Of a stretch of 64,000 nucleotides of DNA, positions 46,001 to 55,843 are shown in pieces. Both the position numbers and the translations under genes were made by a program. Numbering within the stretch: the stretch's first letter is position 1; each line of letters begins with the position of its first letter. Below the pieces are notes generated by a model that saw nothing but the letters and a program-made list of their open reading frames with translations, was not told the DNA's origin and did no database searches. The DNA comes from an uncultured Acidobacteriota bacterium (GTDB lineage Bacteria; Acidobacteriota; Vicinamibacteria; Fen-336): contig CADEEV010000013.1 of NCBI GenBank assembly GCA_902826455.1, positions 52,568-116,567 of the forward strand, read 5' to 3'.

Positions 46001-49000
46001 CGACGACTTCTTCGAGCTCGGCGGCGACTCGATCCTCAGCGTGCAGGTCGTGGCGCGCGCTCGCCAGGCCGGCCTCCAGGTCACGCCGGCCCAGGTGTTC
46101 GCCCACCCGAGCGTGGCCGCCCTCGCGAGCGTCGCGCGCGAGACGGCCGGGGCGGTCGTTCCCGAGCTGGTCGTGGACGAAGCCGAGCGGGCCCGGGCGG
46201 CCGGGGCGCGCGACGTCGAGGACGTCTACCCGCTGTCGCCCATGCAGCAGGGGATGCTGTTCCACACCCTGGTGGCGCCGAGCGCCGGCCTTTACGTGGA
46301 GCAGCTGCAGCTCGATCTCGACGCGGCCCTCGATCCGCTGCTGCTGCGGCGGGCCTGGGAGGACGTCGTGGCGCGCCACGCGATCTTCCGCACCGCGTTC
46401 GCCTGGGCCGGGCTCGCCCGGCCGCTGCAGGTCGTCGAGCCGGCGGCCGCCCTGCCGTGGCACGAGGAGGACTGGAGCGCGCTCGCGGCGCCGGAGCAGG
46501 ACGAGCGCATGCGCTCGTTCCTCGAGGCGGACGCCCGGCGCGGCTTCGACCCGACCCGGGCGCCCCTGATGCGGGTCGCGCTCTTCCACTGCGGGGCGGC
46601 GGGCCGGCGCATGGTGTGGACCTTCCATCACGCCCTGATCGACGGCTGGTGCTTCTCCCTCGTGATGGGGGACCTGCTGTCCTTCTACAAGGCGCGCGCG
46701 CGCAACGTCGCGGCGCGCACGGCCACGCCGCCGCGCTACCGCGACTACATCGCCTGGCTCGAGTCCCGCGACAAGCGCGCCTCGGAGGCGCACTGGCGCG
46801 AGCGGCTGCGGGGCTTCGAGGGGCCGACCGCGCTCGGTGTCGATCGGTCGGCGCCAACGCCCGGAGCCGTCGCGGAAGCCGTGCTCGACCTCGACGTCGA
46901 CACGACCCGCGCCCTGTCGCGACTCGGCCGGCGCCACGGCCTGACCCTCAACACGTTCGTGCAGGGGGCGTGGGCGCTGCTGCTCGGCCGCTACAGCGGC
47001 GCCGCCGACGTCACCTTCGGGGTCACGACCTCGGGGCGGCCGCCGGCGCTCCCGGGCGTCGAGAGGATGGTCGGCCTCTTCATCACCACGCTGCCGAGCC
47101 GGGTCGACCTGCCGGACGCGGCGCTCCTCGAGGCCTGGCTCAAGGACCTCCAGGGTCGACAGGTGGAGGACCGTGAGCATCTCGACACGCCGCTCGCGGA
47201 CATCCAGCGCGGCGCCGGCGGAGGCCAGCCGCTGTTCGAGAGCCTGCTCGCCTTCGAGAACTACGCGATCGACCCCGAGGCGCGCAGCCTGAGGCAGGAG
47301 CTGCGCCTGCAGGGCCGGCCCATGCTCGAGCGCCTCAACTACCCGCTGGTGCTCGCGGTGATCCCGCTGCCGGGGCTGCAGGTGCGCGCCCTCTACGACG
47401 ACGCCCGCTTCCCGGCCGGGACGGTCGCGCGGCTGCTGGCCCACCTGCGGCGCCTGCTCGAGACCTTCGCCCAGGGTCTCGACCGGCCGCTCGGCGCGCT
47501 GTCGCTCCTGGATCCCGCCGAGCGTCGGGAGCAGCTCGACGCGGCTGGAGACCCGCGCACCGAGCCGGCGCCGGCCAGCGTGCTCGATGCCGTGCGGGCG
47601 GTGGCGGCACGGAACCCCGACGCGATCGCCGTCGCCACGGACGACCGGCAGCTCACCTACGGGGAGCTCCACGCCGCCGCGAACCGGCTCGCGCGCCGCC
47701 TGCAGGCCCTCGGCGCGGCGCGGGGCGCGCGCATCGGCGTGTGCCTGCCGCGCTCGATCGAGATGGTCGTCGCGGTTCTCGCGGTGCTCAAGACCGGCGC
47801 CGCCTACGTCGCGCTCGATCCCGCCTACCCGGCAGCGCGCCTCGAGTTCATGGTGCGCGACGCGCGTCTCACGGCGCTCGTGAGCGGGGAGGGCAGCGCC
47901 GCCGCCACGGATCTGCCGCGGCTCGTGGTCTCCGACGATCGCGAGCCCGCTGGCGTCGACGCCGCGGCGGTCGACGTGGCCGTCGATCCCGAGGACGTCG
48001 CCTACATCATCTATACGTCGGGCTCGACCGGCACGCCGAAGGGCGTCGCGGTGCCGCATCGCGGCCTGGCGAGCCTGGTTTCCTGGCACCTGGGCGCCTA
48101 CGCCCTGACGGCCGAGGATCGGACGACGCTGGTCGCGAGCCCGGCCTTCGACGCGTCCGTCTGGGAGGTCTGGCCGGCGCTCGCCTCGGGGGCCAGCCTG
48201 TGGATTCCCGGGGAGGCCACGCGCCTCGTCCCCGAGTCGCTGGTGTCGTGGCTCGCGCGGCAGGCCGTGACCGTGACGTTCCTGCCCACGCCCCTCGCCG
48301 AGGCCGTGTTGCGCGAGCCGGCCGTCGCGACGCTGCGCTCGCTCCGGCTGCTGCTCACCGGCGGCGATCGGCTGCATCGTCCCGAGCGCGACGGCCTGCC
48401 CTTCGCTCTCGTCAACCACTACGGACCGACCGAGAGCAGCGTGGTCTCCACCGCGGGCCCGGTGCATCTCGAGGATCCGCGCGAGCCGTCCATCGGCCGT
48501 GCCATCGACGGCACGCGGGCCTACGTCCTCGACGCGAGCCTCGAGCCCGTGCCGGCCGGCGTGCCGGGGGAGCTGTACGTCGGCGGCTCGAGCCTCGCGC
48601 GCGGCTACTGGGACCGGCCCGACGCGACGGCGGACCGCTTCGTGCCCGATCCCTTCGCCTCGGAGCCGGGCCGTCGCCTGTACCGCACCGGCGACCGCGT
48701 GCGGCGCCGCGAGGACGGCGAGCTGGAGTTCCTGGAGCGCGTCGACCAGCAGGTCAAGGTGCGCGGCTTCCGGATCGAGCTGGGCGAGATCGAGAGCGTG
48801 CTGACGGCCCACCCGGCCGTGCGCGACGTGGTGGTGGCCGCCCGCGGCGCCGACGCGCGCCTCGCGGCCTACGTCGTCCTCGACGACGCGGGCGTCGACC
48901 TGTCGGCGCTCAAGCGCTACGCCCAGGAGCGGCTGCCCGACTACATGGTCCCCTCGAGCATCACGCGCATCGATGCCGTGCCGCTCACGGCCAACGGCAA

Positions 49001-49379
49001 GCGGGACCGCCGCGCGCTGCCCGAGCCCGACCTGCGGCGCGCGGACGCGACACCGCCGCGCGATGCCCTCGAGGCGTCCCTGGCCGTGGCCTGGCGCGAC
49101 GTGCTCGGGCTCGACAGCGTCGGGGTCCACGACAGCTTCTTCGACCTCGGCGGCCACTCCCTGAGCCTCGTGCGCCTGCACGGACGCTTGCGCGACGTCG
49201 TGGCGCCCCGTGAGATCAGCGTGGTCGAGCTGTTCGAGCACCCGACGATCGCGGACCTGGCCGAGCATCTCCGCGGCGGCGGGGACACGGCGCTCGCGGT
49301 CGCGGCGGAGCGCGGCGAGCGGCTGAACGAGGGACGCGCGCGCCTGGCGCAGCGGCGGCAGAAGGGGAGCGGCGCGTGA
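43062..49379 (+). CDS. NRPS3: two modules, C-A-T / C-A-T, no E domain
   Basis: A 2105-aa synthetase starting at ATG 43062, which shares a base with the NRPS2 stop. The first C opens with YVLTPSQEGILFESL and carries HHIVLDG (about 140), the post-E type that fits the E ending NRPS2. Both A domains read D-A-W-F-L-G-H-V-V-K (Leu-like), with A3 motifs near 606 and 1650. The first T has GGDSILSVQV (Ser near 990), and the next C opens with YPLSPMQQGMLFHTL. Both are marks of a T-E-C junction, but no E domain lies between them. The second T has GGHSL (near 2033). The tail after it is basic (GRARLAQRRQKGSGA), likely a docking element for the TubC-type domain that starts NRPS4. The stop overlaps the NRPS4 start by 4 bp. 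Confidence 0.9.
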   Translation: MARAADTYVLTPSQEGILFESLSSAGSGTYVSQAIFTLENADLARLERAWQQVVDRHSALRTAFAWQNVKRPLQVVGDAVRVPFRVEDWRGVDALEQERRLEAFLLEDRRAGFSFSKPPLLRVTAFRTGDDRCRLVWTFHHIVLDGWSVGIVLSELFAGEEALRTGRALARPAARPFRDYVDWLGQTDLARAESFWRERLRGFSAPTSLAGLARVESDPGADLDPHGTLESRLTPERTAALEAAARGRHLTLNTLVQGVWAVALARWTGEPRVTYGTAVAGRPAALAGVESMVGLFINTLPTPVRVPGAASAGAWLQDLQAEQAELREFEWSPLAQVQAWSGAARGTRLFEALLAFESYPVSGFDVARDPAALRIVRARFEDNSSYPLSLAVRPGPELTLRFGYDRRRFDEATVRRLLGHVERLFEAAATSLETRVAELPLLPAEEERRLLVEWSGATLVPAPALDVLEAFRDRARLEPGAVAVTETGAQITYGELDRRSDRLAARLAALGVGEEARVAVYAPRSIAGVVAILAVVKTGAAYLPIDPTYPDERVAFMLRDAGTSAVLAPPDLIVPDAGVPVVAIDAAEDQEPIATRPMPDPERLAYVIYTSGSTGQPRGVAVPHRGLANLVAWHVRAYGLGPRDRTTLVASPAFDASAWELWPALASGASLEVPSDDTRVHPAALVAWLAERRIAVSFLPTPLARAVLEEPGLERLGLRALLTGGDTLHRVERPALPFALVNHYGPTENSVVATAGVVTPGAPGDPSIGRAIDGVRVLVLDESLRPVPQGVAGELFVGGAGLARGYVGRPEATALAFVPDPFADTPGARLYRTGDRVRFRGDGTLEFLGRLDHQVKVRGFRIELPEIEAALARQPGVEDVVVVATPGPGERRLAAYVVGDVRASELRTALQATLPGYMVPSAIVLMASLPQSSNGKVDRAALPAPVFEGEGAYEAPRTRAETLLARVWSDVLRAPVVGIHDDFFELGGDSILSVQVVARARQAGLQVTPAQVFAHPSVAALASVARETAGAVVPELVVDEAERARAAGARDVEDVYPLSPMQQGMLFHTLVAPSAGLYVEQLQLDLDAALDPLLLRRAWEDVVARHAIFRTAFAWAGLARPLQVVEPAAALPWHEEDWSALAAPEQDERMRSFLEADARRGFDPTRAPLMRVALFHCGAAGRRMVWTFHHALIDGWCFSLVMGDLLSFYKARARNVAARTATPPRYRDYIAWLESRDKRASEAHWRERLRGFEGPTALGVDRSAPTPGAVAEAVLDLDVDTTRALSRLGRRHGLTLNTFVQGAWALLLGRYSGAADVTFGVTTSGRPPALPGVERMVGLFITTLPSRVDLPDAALLEAWLKDLQGRQVEDREHLDTPLADIQRGAGGGQPLFESLLAFENYAIDPEARSLRQELRLQGRPMLERLNYPLVLAVIPLPGLQVRALYDDARFPAGTVARLLAHLRRLLETFAQGLDRPLGALSLLDPAERREQLDAAGDPRTEPAPASVLDAVRAVAARNPDAIAVATDDRQLTYGELHAAANRLARRLQALGAARGARIGVCLPRSIEMVVAVLAVLKTGAAYVALDPAYPAARLEFMVRDARLTALVSGEGSAAATDLPRLVVSDDREPAGVDAAAVDVAVDPEDVAYIIYTSGSTGTPKGVAVPHRGLASLVSWHLGAYALTAEDRTTLVASPAFDASVWEVWPALASGASLWIPGEATRLVPESLVSWLARQAVTVTFLPTPLAEAVLREPAVATLRSLRLLLTGGDRLHRPERDGLPFALVNHYGPTESSVVSTAGPVHLEDPREPSIGRAIDGTRAYVLDASLEPVPAGVPGELYVGGSSLARGYWDRPDATADRFVPDPFASEPGRRLYRTGDRVRRREDGELEFLERVDQQVKVRGFRIELGEIESVLTAHPAVRDVVVAARGADARLAAYVVLDDAGVDLSALKRYAQERLPDYMVPSSITRIDAVPLTANGKRDRRALPEPDLRRADATPPRDALEASLAVAWRDVLGLDSVGVHDSFFDLGGHSLSLVRLHGRLRDVVAPREISVVELFEHPTIADLAEHLRGGGDTALAVAAERGERLNEGRARLAQRRQKGSGA

Positions 49380-52300
49380 GCACGGCCGAGTTCCTGTCGG
49401 CACTGCGCACCCGCGACGTCGAGTGCTGGGTGGAGGGCGACCGCCTTCGGCTGCGCGCGCCCGAGGGCGTCGTGACGCCCGAGGTCCACGCGGAGCTGAC
49501 GCGGCGCAAGGGCGAGATCCTCGCCTACCTGCGCGACGCGGCGTCGGGCCCGGCGCCGTCCTCGGGGTTGACCCGCGCCGACCGCGGGGCGCCCTTGCCC
49601 TTGTCCTTCGACCAGGAGCGCCTCTGGTTCCTGCAGCGGCTCGACCCCGAGAGCGCCGCCTACAACCTCCAGGCGAACCTGCCGCTCGCCGGGCCTCTCG
49701 ACCGCGGCGCGCTGGAGCGCGCGCTCACGGAAGCGTGCCGTCGTCACGAGATCCTGCGGACGCGCTTCCCGGAGATCGAGGGCCGGCCCGTGCAGGAGGT
49801 CGGCGCGCCGGAGGCGGCGGCTCTCGCCGTCACCGAAGGGATCGTGAGCACCGACGAGGCGCGGCGCCTCGCCACGGCCGACGTCCAGACGCCGTTCGAC
49901 CTCGCGGCCCGTCCGCCGCTGCGCTTCCGTCTCGTGGCCACGGCCCCGGAACGCCACGACCTGATCGTCACCCAGCACCACATCCTCACCGACGGCTGGT
50001 CGATCGCCCTGCTGCTCGAGGAGATCGCGCGCCTCTACCGTAGCTTCGCGGGCGGCGCGCCGCCCTCGCTAGCGGAGCCCGCGTTCCACTACGCCGACTT
50101 CGCGGCCTGGCAGCGACGTGCGCTCGACGGCGCGGCCCTCGAGGCGCGGGTCGCCTACTGGCGCGAGCACCTCTCGGGAGCGCCGCCGGCCCTCGAGCTG
50201 CCGACGGACCGGCCGCGGCCCGCCGCGCAGACGTTCCGGGGCGCGGCCTTCGACGTGGTGCTGCCGGCCGAGCTGGCGCGCCGCGTCCAGGAGGCGGCCG
50301 GTGCCGCGTCCGCGACGCCGTTCATGGTCTTCTGCGCCGCGTACGCGTGGGTCCTGGCCCGTCATGCGGGACAGGAGGACCTCGTCGTCGGCACGGCGAA
50401 CGGCCGCCGGCCGCTGGTCGAGACCGAGACGATGCTCGGCACCTTCGTCAACACGCTGCCGCTGCGCGTCGACGCCTCGGGAGAGCCCACGGGCCGCGAG
50501 CTGCTGCGGCGCGTCCGCCGCAGCGCGGTGGACGGGTTCGCCCACGGCGACCTGCCGTTCGAGAAGCTGGTGGAGGCGCTGCAGCCCCCGCGCGATCTCT
50601 CGCGGGGCCCGATCGTCCAGGCCCTCTTCGTCCTGCAGAACACGCCCCTGGCCGCCCTCGTCCACGAGAGCGCCGAGGCGCCCGCGGTGCTGGGGGCGCG
50701 CAACACGTCCGGCCACGAGCTGAGCCTCACGCTCCTCGACACCGGCCGCGGCGTGCGCGCCACGTTCGAGTACAACACCGACCTGTTCGACGAGGCCACC
50801 GTGCGGCGCCTGGCGGAGCGCTACCGCACGGCCCTGGACGCGATCGTGGAGCGGCCCGACGAGCCGCTGTCCTCGAGCGCCGGCCTCGCCGAGCCGGAGC
50901 GCCGGCAGGTGCTCGTCGACTGGAACGAGACGCGCCGCCCCGTTCCGGCAGTGGCGGTCCAGGACCTGGTGGCGGCCCAGGCCGCGTCGCACCCGGAGGC
51001 CGTGGCCGTGGTCGGGCCGGACGCGACGCTCACCTACGCCGAACTGGAGCGCCGCGCGCGGAGGCTCGCTCGCACGTTGCGGGGCGCCGGAGCGGGGCGC
51101 GGCTCGCTCGTGGGGCTCTACCTCGATCGCGGCGCGGACATGGTCGTGGCCCTGCTCGGAATCCTGAAGGCGGGCGCCGCGTACGTGCCCCTCGACCCGG
51201 CCTTCCCGCGCGAGCGCCTGGCGTGGATGCTGGAGGACGCGGCGCCGGCCGCCGTCGTCACGAGCGTCGCGCGCCGCGACGAGCTGCCGCCCCACGGCGG
51301 CAGCGTCGTCGCGATCGAGAGCGCGCTCGAGGGAGACGACGGGCCCATCGCGGCCGAAGTCGGGGACGAAGACCTCGCGTACGTCCTGTTCACCTCGGGC
51401 TCGACCGGAAGGCCGAAGGGCGTCGCGATCCCGCACCGCGCCCTCACGAACCTGCTGCTCTCGATGGCCGAGACGCCGGGCTTCGCCCGCGAGGACGTCC
51501 TGGTCGCCGTGACCACGCTGTCCTTCGACATCGCGGCGCTCGAGATCTTCCTGCCCCTGGTGCGCGGCGGCCGCGTGGTCGTGGCCAGCCGCGAGGCCGC
51601 GGGAGACCCGGCCGCCCTCTCGGAGCTGCTGAAGAGCTCGGGCGCGACGGTCGCGCAGGCGACGCCGGCCACCTGGCGGATGCTGGTGGACGCCGGCTGG
51701 CCCGGCGAGCCTCGCCTCAAGGTCCTCTGCGGCGGCGAAGGCTTGCCCGCCGACCTCGCGGCGGCTCTCGGGTCGCGCTGCCGCGAGCTGTGGAACGTGT
51801 ACGGGCCGACGGAGACCACGATCTGGTCGACGCTCGACCGCGTGCGCGGCGGGGACGTGTCGATCGGCCGGTCCCTCGCGAACACCCGCGCCTACGTCCT
51901 CGATTCCGGGCTGAGACCCGTCGGCATCGGTGCCGTGGGCGAGCTGTACCTCGGCGGCCACGGCGTGGCCCACGGCTATCGGGGACGCCCGGACCTGACG
52001 GCGGAGCGCTTCCTGCCCGATCCCCACGGCGACGCGGGCGCGCGCATGTACCGGACCGGCGACCTTGCGCGCTTCCGCAACGACGGCCGCCTCGAGTGCC
52101 TGGGCCGCGTCGATCACCAGGTCAAGATCCGCGGCTTCCGCATCGAGCTGGGCGAGATCGAGGCCGCCCTGCGCGCGCAGCCGGGGGTGGGGGACTGCGT
52201 CGTCGTGGCCCGCGAGGACCACGGGAGCCGGGCGCTGGTCGCCTACGTCGTGGCCGGCGCGAGCCCGCTCCCGGATCTGCGCCAGGCCCTCCACGGCCGC

Positions 52301-55300
52301 CTCCCGGACTACATGGTTCCGGCGGCCGTGGTGACGCTCCCGACGCTGCCGAGGACGCCGAACGGCAAGATCGACCGCAAGGCGCTGCCGGCCCCGGTCT
52401 TCGAGGCGCGGGCGGCGGCGCGCGTGGCCCCGCGCGATCCGGTGGAGGAGGCGATCGCGAGCGTCTGGCGCGAGGTCCTGGGCCTCGACGCCGTGGGCGT
52501 CCACGAGAGCTTCTTCGATCTCGGCGGTCACTCGCTCACGGCCATGCAGGTGCTGGCCCGCGTGCGCGAGACCTTCGGGGTGGCGGTGCCGGTGCGGCGG
52601 CTCTTCGAAGCCCCGACGATCGCCGGGCTGGCCGCGGCCGTGGCGACGGAGCGCGCGGCCGGCCGCCCGGCCCTGGCGCCGCTCGTCCGTGAGCCCCGCG
52701 GCGGCGAGATCCCGCTCACGTTCGCCCAGGAGCGGCTCTGGTTCCTCCACTACTTCGACGACGCGAGCGCCGCGTATCACCTGCCGGGCGCCGTGCGTCT
52801 GCGGGGCGCCCTCGACGAGGCCGCCCTCGAGCGGGCGCTCGCCGAGCTCGTCCGGCGCCACGAATCGCTGCGCACGCGGTTCGAGGAGAGCGACGGGCGG
52901 CCGGTGCAACGGGTCGATCCTCCCGGAGCCTTCGTCCTCGAGCGCCGCGACGTGTCGGCACTGCCGGTGGACGCGCGCGAGGCGGAGGCGCAGCGCGTCT
53001 GCCTCGAGGTCGCGCGGCGGCCCTTCGACCTCTCCCGCGGCCCCGTTTTCCGCGCCGCATGCGTGGGGCTCTCCCCCGACGACCACGTCGTGGCGGTGGT
53101 GCTGCACCACATCGTGGCCGACGGCTGGTCGCTCGGCCTGCTGGTGAGCGAGCTGTCGGCGCTCTACGACGCGTTCGCGCGCGGCGAGGCCTCGCCGCTG
53201 GCCGAGCCGGCCTGGCAGTACGCCGACGTGGCGGGCTGGCAGCGCCGCCTGCTGAGCGGCGCCGAGCTCGAGCGGCAGCTCGGCTACTGGAAGGCGCGGC
53301 TGGCCGGCGTCACGCCGCTGGCCTTGCCGACGGACCTTCCACGGCCGGCGGAGCAGACGTTCCGCGGGGCGGCCCACGTCTTCGGGCTGTCGCCGGAGCG
53401 CGCGACCGCGGTCCGGGCGTTCGCGAGGCGCGAGCGCGCCACGACGTTCATGGTGCTGCTGGCCGCGTTCCAGTCGCTGCTCTCCCGGACCTCGGGACAG
53501 GACGACGTCACGGTGGGGACGCCGATCGCCGGTCGCGCCCGCGCCGATCTCGAGTCCGTGGTGGGGCTGTTCGCGAACACCCTGGTGCTGCGCGGCGACC
53601 TGTCGGGCGACCCCGGCTTCCGCGAGATCGTCGGCCGCGTGCGCGAGAGCGCCCTCGACGCCTACGCGCACCAGGAGATGCCGTTCGAGAAGCTGGTCGC
53701 GGAGCTGAGGCCGGAGCGGAACCTGAGCGTGCCGCCGCTCTTCCAGGTGATGTTCTCCCTGCAGCAGGTGGCGGGGGGCGCGCCGGCCCTGTCGGGCCTG
53801 CGCCTCGCCCCGTTCGGCATCGACACCACGACGGCGCGCCTCGACCTCACCTGGTTCGTGACCGAGACACCCGACGGCTTCGGCATCGCCGTGGAGTACA
53901 ACGTCGACCTGTTCGACGCCGCCACGATCGCGCGCATGGCGGCCCACTTCGACGTGCTGCTCGCCGCCGGCCTGCGCGAGCCCGAGACCCGGCTCGCGGC
54001 CCTGCCGCTGCTGCCCGAGGCCGAGCGCGACCAGATCCTCGAAGGCTGGAACCGGACGGCGGGCCCCGTCGGCGCCGAGGCGGTTCACCAGCGGATCGCC
54101 GCCCAGGCCCTGCGGACGCCCGAGGCGCCGGCGGTGGGCTTCGAGGGCGAGACGCTGACGTATCGTGAGCTCGTCGCGCGGGCGCGCCGGCTCGCGTCGC
54201 GGCTGCGCGGGCTCGGGGTCACGACGGAGACCGTCGTGGGCATCGCGGTCGAGCGCTCGATCGACATGGTCGTGGCGGTCCTCGGGGTGCTGGAGGCCGG
54301 AGGCGCGTACCTGCCCCTCGATCCCGCGTTCCCGCCCGAGCGCCTCGCGCTGATGCTCGAGGACTCGAAGGCCGCCGTGCTGCTCACGGAGCGACCCGTG
54401 GCGGAGTCCCTTCCACCCTCGGGGGCGACACGCGTACTGCTGGACGTGGAGCGCGACGCGCTCTCGCGCGAGCCCGAGTGGACGTCTCCCGAGACGGTGG
54501 ACGGCGAGCGGGCCGCCTACCTCATCTATACGTCGGGCTCGACGGGGCGGCCGAAGGGCGTCGTCGTGCCGCACCGCGCCCTCGCGAACTTCCTCGAGAC
54601 GATGGCCCGGGAGCCCGGGATCGCGGCGTCCGACGTGCTGCTGTCGGTCACGACGCTCTCCTTCGACATCGCCGGGCTCGAGCTGTTCCTGCCGCTCACG
54701 GTGGGGGCCCGCGTCGAGCTGGTCCGGCGGGAGACCGCGGCCGACGGCGCCCGCCTGGCGGGGTCGCTCGGGCGCTCCGGAGCCACCTTGCTCCAGGCGA
54801 CACCCGCGACGTGGCGACTGCTGGTCGAGGCCGGCTGGAAGGGCGACGGCGTGACGATCCTCTGCGGCGGCGAAGCGCTGACCGGAGACCTCGCCGAGGC
54901 GTTGCTCGCCCGCGGCCGGGTCTTCAACCTCTACGGACCCACGGAGACGACGATCTGGTCGGCGGTGCACGCGGTGAAGACCGCCGAGCCGGTCACGCCC
55001 CTCGGGCGTCCCATCGCCAACACCCGGCTCTACGTCCTCGACCGGCATCTCGAGCCCGTGCCGGCGGGCGTCGCGGGCGAGTTGTGCATCGGCGGCCTGG
55101 GCGTCGCGCGGGGCTACCACGAGCGGCCGGACCTCACGGCCGAGCGCTTCGTTCCCGATCCCCACGCGGCGACGCCCGGAGCGCGCCTGTACCGCACGGG
55201 CGACGTCGCGCGCTTCCGCGCCGACGGCGTCCTCGAGTTCCTCGGCCGCCGCGACCACCAGGTGAAGGTGCGCGGCTTCCGGATCGAGCTGGGGGAGATC

Positions 55301-55843
55301 GAGGCGGCCCTCGCGTCGCTGCCGTCCGTGGAAGCGGCGGCGCTCGTGCCGCGCGACGACGGCCCGGCCGGGACCCGGCTCATCGCCTACGTCGTCTTCG
55401 ACGGCCGCGACGCGCCGACCATCAGCGAGATGCGCCGGGCCCTCAAGAGCCGGCTGCCGGCTTACATGGTGCCCGCGTCGTTCGTTGTGCTCGACCGCCT
55501 GCCGCTCACGCCCAACGGCAAGGTGGACCGGCGGGCGCTCCTCGCCCTCGACCGGCCGCAGGAAGAGGTGCGCGGCAGGGTGGAGCCGCGCACGGAGACC
55601 GAGCGCCTGATCGCGGGCCTGTGGAGCGACGCCCTCGGGACCGTGCCCGTCGGGGTCCACGACAATTTCTTCGATATCGGGGGACACTCGCTGCTGTCCA
55701 TGCGCGTGCTGGCGCGGCTCGAGGCCGCGCTCGGCCTGCGCCTCAACCCGCGGGAGATGATCTTCCAGACCCTCGAGCAGATCGCGGCGCTGTGCGACCA
55801 GCGCCTGGCCCAGCTCGGCCGCGTCCCGGCGGAGGCCCGATGA
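49376..55843 (+). CDS. NRPS4: docking-C-A(Gly)-T-C-A(Gly)-T
   Basis: A 2155-aa synthetase. Residues 1-58 form a TubC-type docking domain (ATGs are absent; GTG 49376 overlaps the NRPS3 stop as GTGA). Module 1: C with HHILTDG (about 200), A with LFTSGSTGRPKG (about 670), T with GGHSL (about 1052). Module 2: C with HHIVADG (about 1243), A with IYTSGSTGRPKG (about 1716), T with GGHSL (about 2105). The A codes read D-I-L-Q-L-G-V-I-W-K and D-I-L-Q-L-G-L-I-W-K. The second is the classical Gly code and the first differs by one residue, so a Gly-Gly segment is expected. There is no E, methyltransferase or thioesterase domain. The 4-bp ATGA overlap couples it to PKS1. Confidence 0.9.
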   Translation: MSTAEFLSALRTRDVECWVEGDRLRLRAPEGVVTPEVHAELTRRKGEILAYLRDAASGPAPSSGLTRADRGAPLPLSFDQERLWFLQRLDPESAAYNLQANLPLAGPLDRGALERALTEACRRHEILRTRFPEIEGRPVQEVGAPEAAALAVTEGIVSTDEARRLATADVQTPFDLAARPPLRFRLVATAPERHDLIVTQHHILTDGWSIALLLEEIARLYRSFAGGAPPSLAEPAFHYADFAAWQRRALDGAALEARVAYWREHLSGAPPALELPTDRPRPAAQTFRGAAFDVVLPAELARRVQEAAGAASATPFMVFCAAYAWVLARHAGQEDLVVGTANGRRPLVETETMLGTFVNTLPLRVDASGEPTGRELLRRVRRSAVDGFAHGDLPFEKLVEALQPPRDLSRGPIVQALFVLQNTPLAALVHESAEAPAVLGARNTSGHELSLTLLDTGRGVRATFEYNTDLFDEATVRRLAERYRTALDAIVERPDEPLSSSAGLAEPERRQVLVDWNETRRPVPAVAVQDLVAAQAASHPEAVAVVGPDATLTYAELERRARRLARTLRGAGAGRGSLVGLYLDRGADMVVALLGILKAGAAYVPLDPAFPRERLAWMLEDAAPAAVVTSVARRDELPPHGGSVVAIESALEGDDGPIAAEVGDEDLAYVLFTSGSTGRPKGVAIPHRALTNLLLSMAETPGFAREDVLVAVTTLSFDIAALEIFLPLVRGGRVVVASREAAGDPAALSELLKSSGATVAQATPATWRMLVDAGWPGEPRLKVLCGGEGLPADLAAALGSRCRELWNVYGPTETTIWSTLDRVRGGDVSIGRSLANTRAYVLDSGLRPVGIGAVGELYLGGHGVAHGYRGRPDLTAERFLPDPHGDAGARMYRTGDLARFRNDGRLECLGRVDHQVKIRGFRIELGEIEAALRAQPGVGDCVVVAREDHGSRALVAYVVAGASPLPDLRQALHGRLPDYMVPAAVVTLPTLPRTPNGKIDRKALPAPVFEARAAARVAPRDPVEEAIASVWREVLGLDAVGVHESFFDLGGHSLTAMQVLARVRETFGVAVPVRRLFEAPTIAGLAAAVATERAAGRPALAPLVREPRGGEIPLTFAQERLWFLHYFDDASAAYHLPGAVRLRGALDEAALERALAELVRRHESLRTRFEESDGRPVQRVDPPGAFVLERRDVSALPVDAREAEAQRVCLEVARRPFDLSRGPVFRAACVGLSPDDHVVAVVLHHIVADGWSLGLLVSELSALYDAFARGEASPLAEPAWQYADVAGWQRRLLSGAELERQLGYWKARLAGVTPLALPTDLPRPAEQTFRGAAHVFGLSPERATAVRAFARRERATTFMVLLAAFQSLLSRTSGQDDVTVGTPIAGRARADLESVVGLFANTLVLRGDLSGDPGFREIVGRVRESALDAYAHQEMPFEKLVAELRPERNLSVPPLFQVMFSLQQVAGGAPALSGLRLAPFGIDTTTARLDLTWFVTETPDGFGIAVEYNVDLFDAATIARMAAHFDVLLAAGLREPETRLAALPLLPEAERDQILEGWNRTAGPVGAEAVHQRIAAQALRTPEAPAVGFEGETLTYRELVARARRLASRLRGLGVTTETVVGIAVERSIDMVVAVLGVLEAGGAYLPLDPAFPPERLALMLEDSKAAVLLTERPVAESLPPSGATRVLLDVERDALSREPEWTSPETVDGERAAYLIYTSGSTGRPKGVVVPHRALANFLETMAREPGIAASDVLLSVTTLSFDIAGLELFLPLTVGARVELVRRETAADGARLAGSLGRSGATLLQATPATWRLLVEAGWKGDGVTILCGGEALTGDLAEALLARGRVFNLYGPTETTIWSAVHAVKTAEPVTPLGRPIANTRLYVLDRHLEPVPAGVAGELCIGGLGVARGYHERPDLTAERFVPDPHAATPGARLYRTGDVARFRADGVLEFLGRRDHQVKVRGFRIELGEIEAALASLPSVEAAALVPRDDGPAGTRLIAYVVFDGRDAPTISEMRRALKSRLPAYMVPASFVVLDRLPLTPNGKVDRRALLALDRPQEEVRGRVEPRTETERLIAGLWSDALGTVPVGVHDNFFDIGGHSLLSMRVLARLEAALGLRLNPREMIFQTLEQIAALCDQRLAQLGRVPAEAR

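Noticed and set aside
54478..55839. In-frame upstream extension of PKS1 into NRPS4
   Set aside because: It overlaps the intact second A and T domains of NRPS4. The KS begins directly after ATG 55840.
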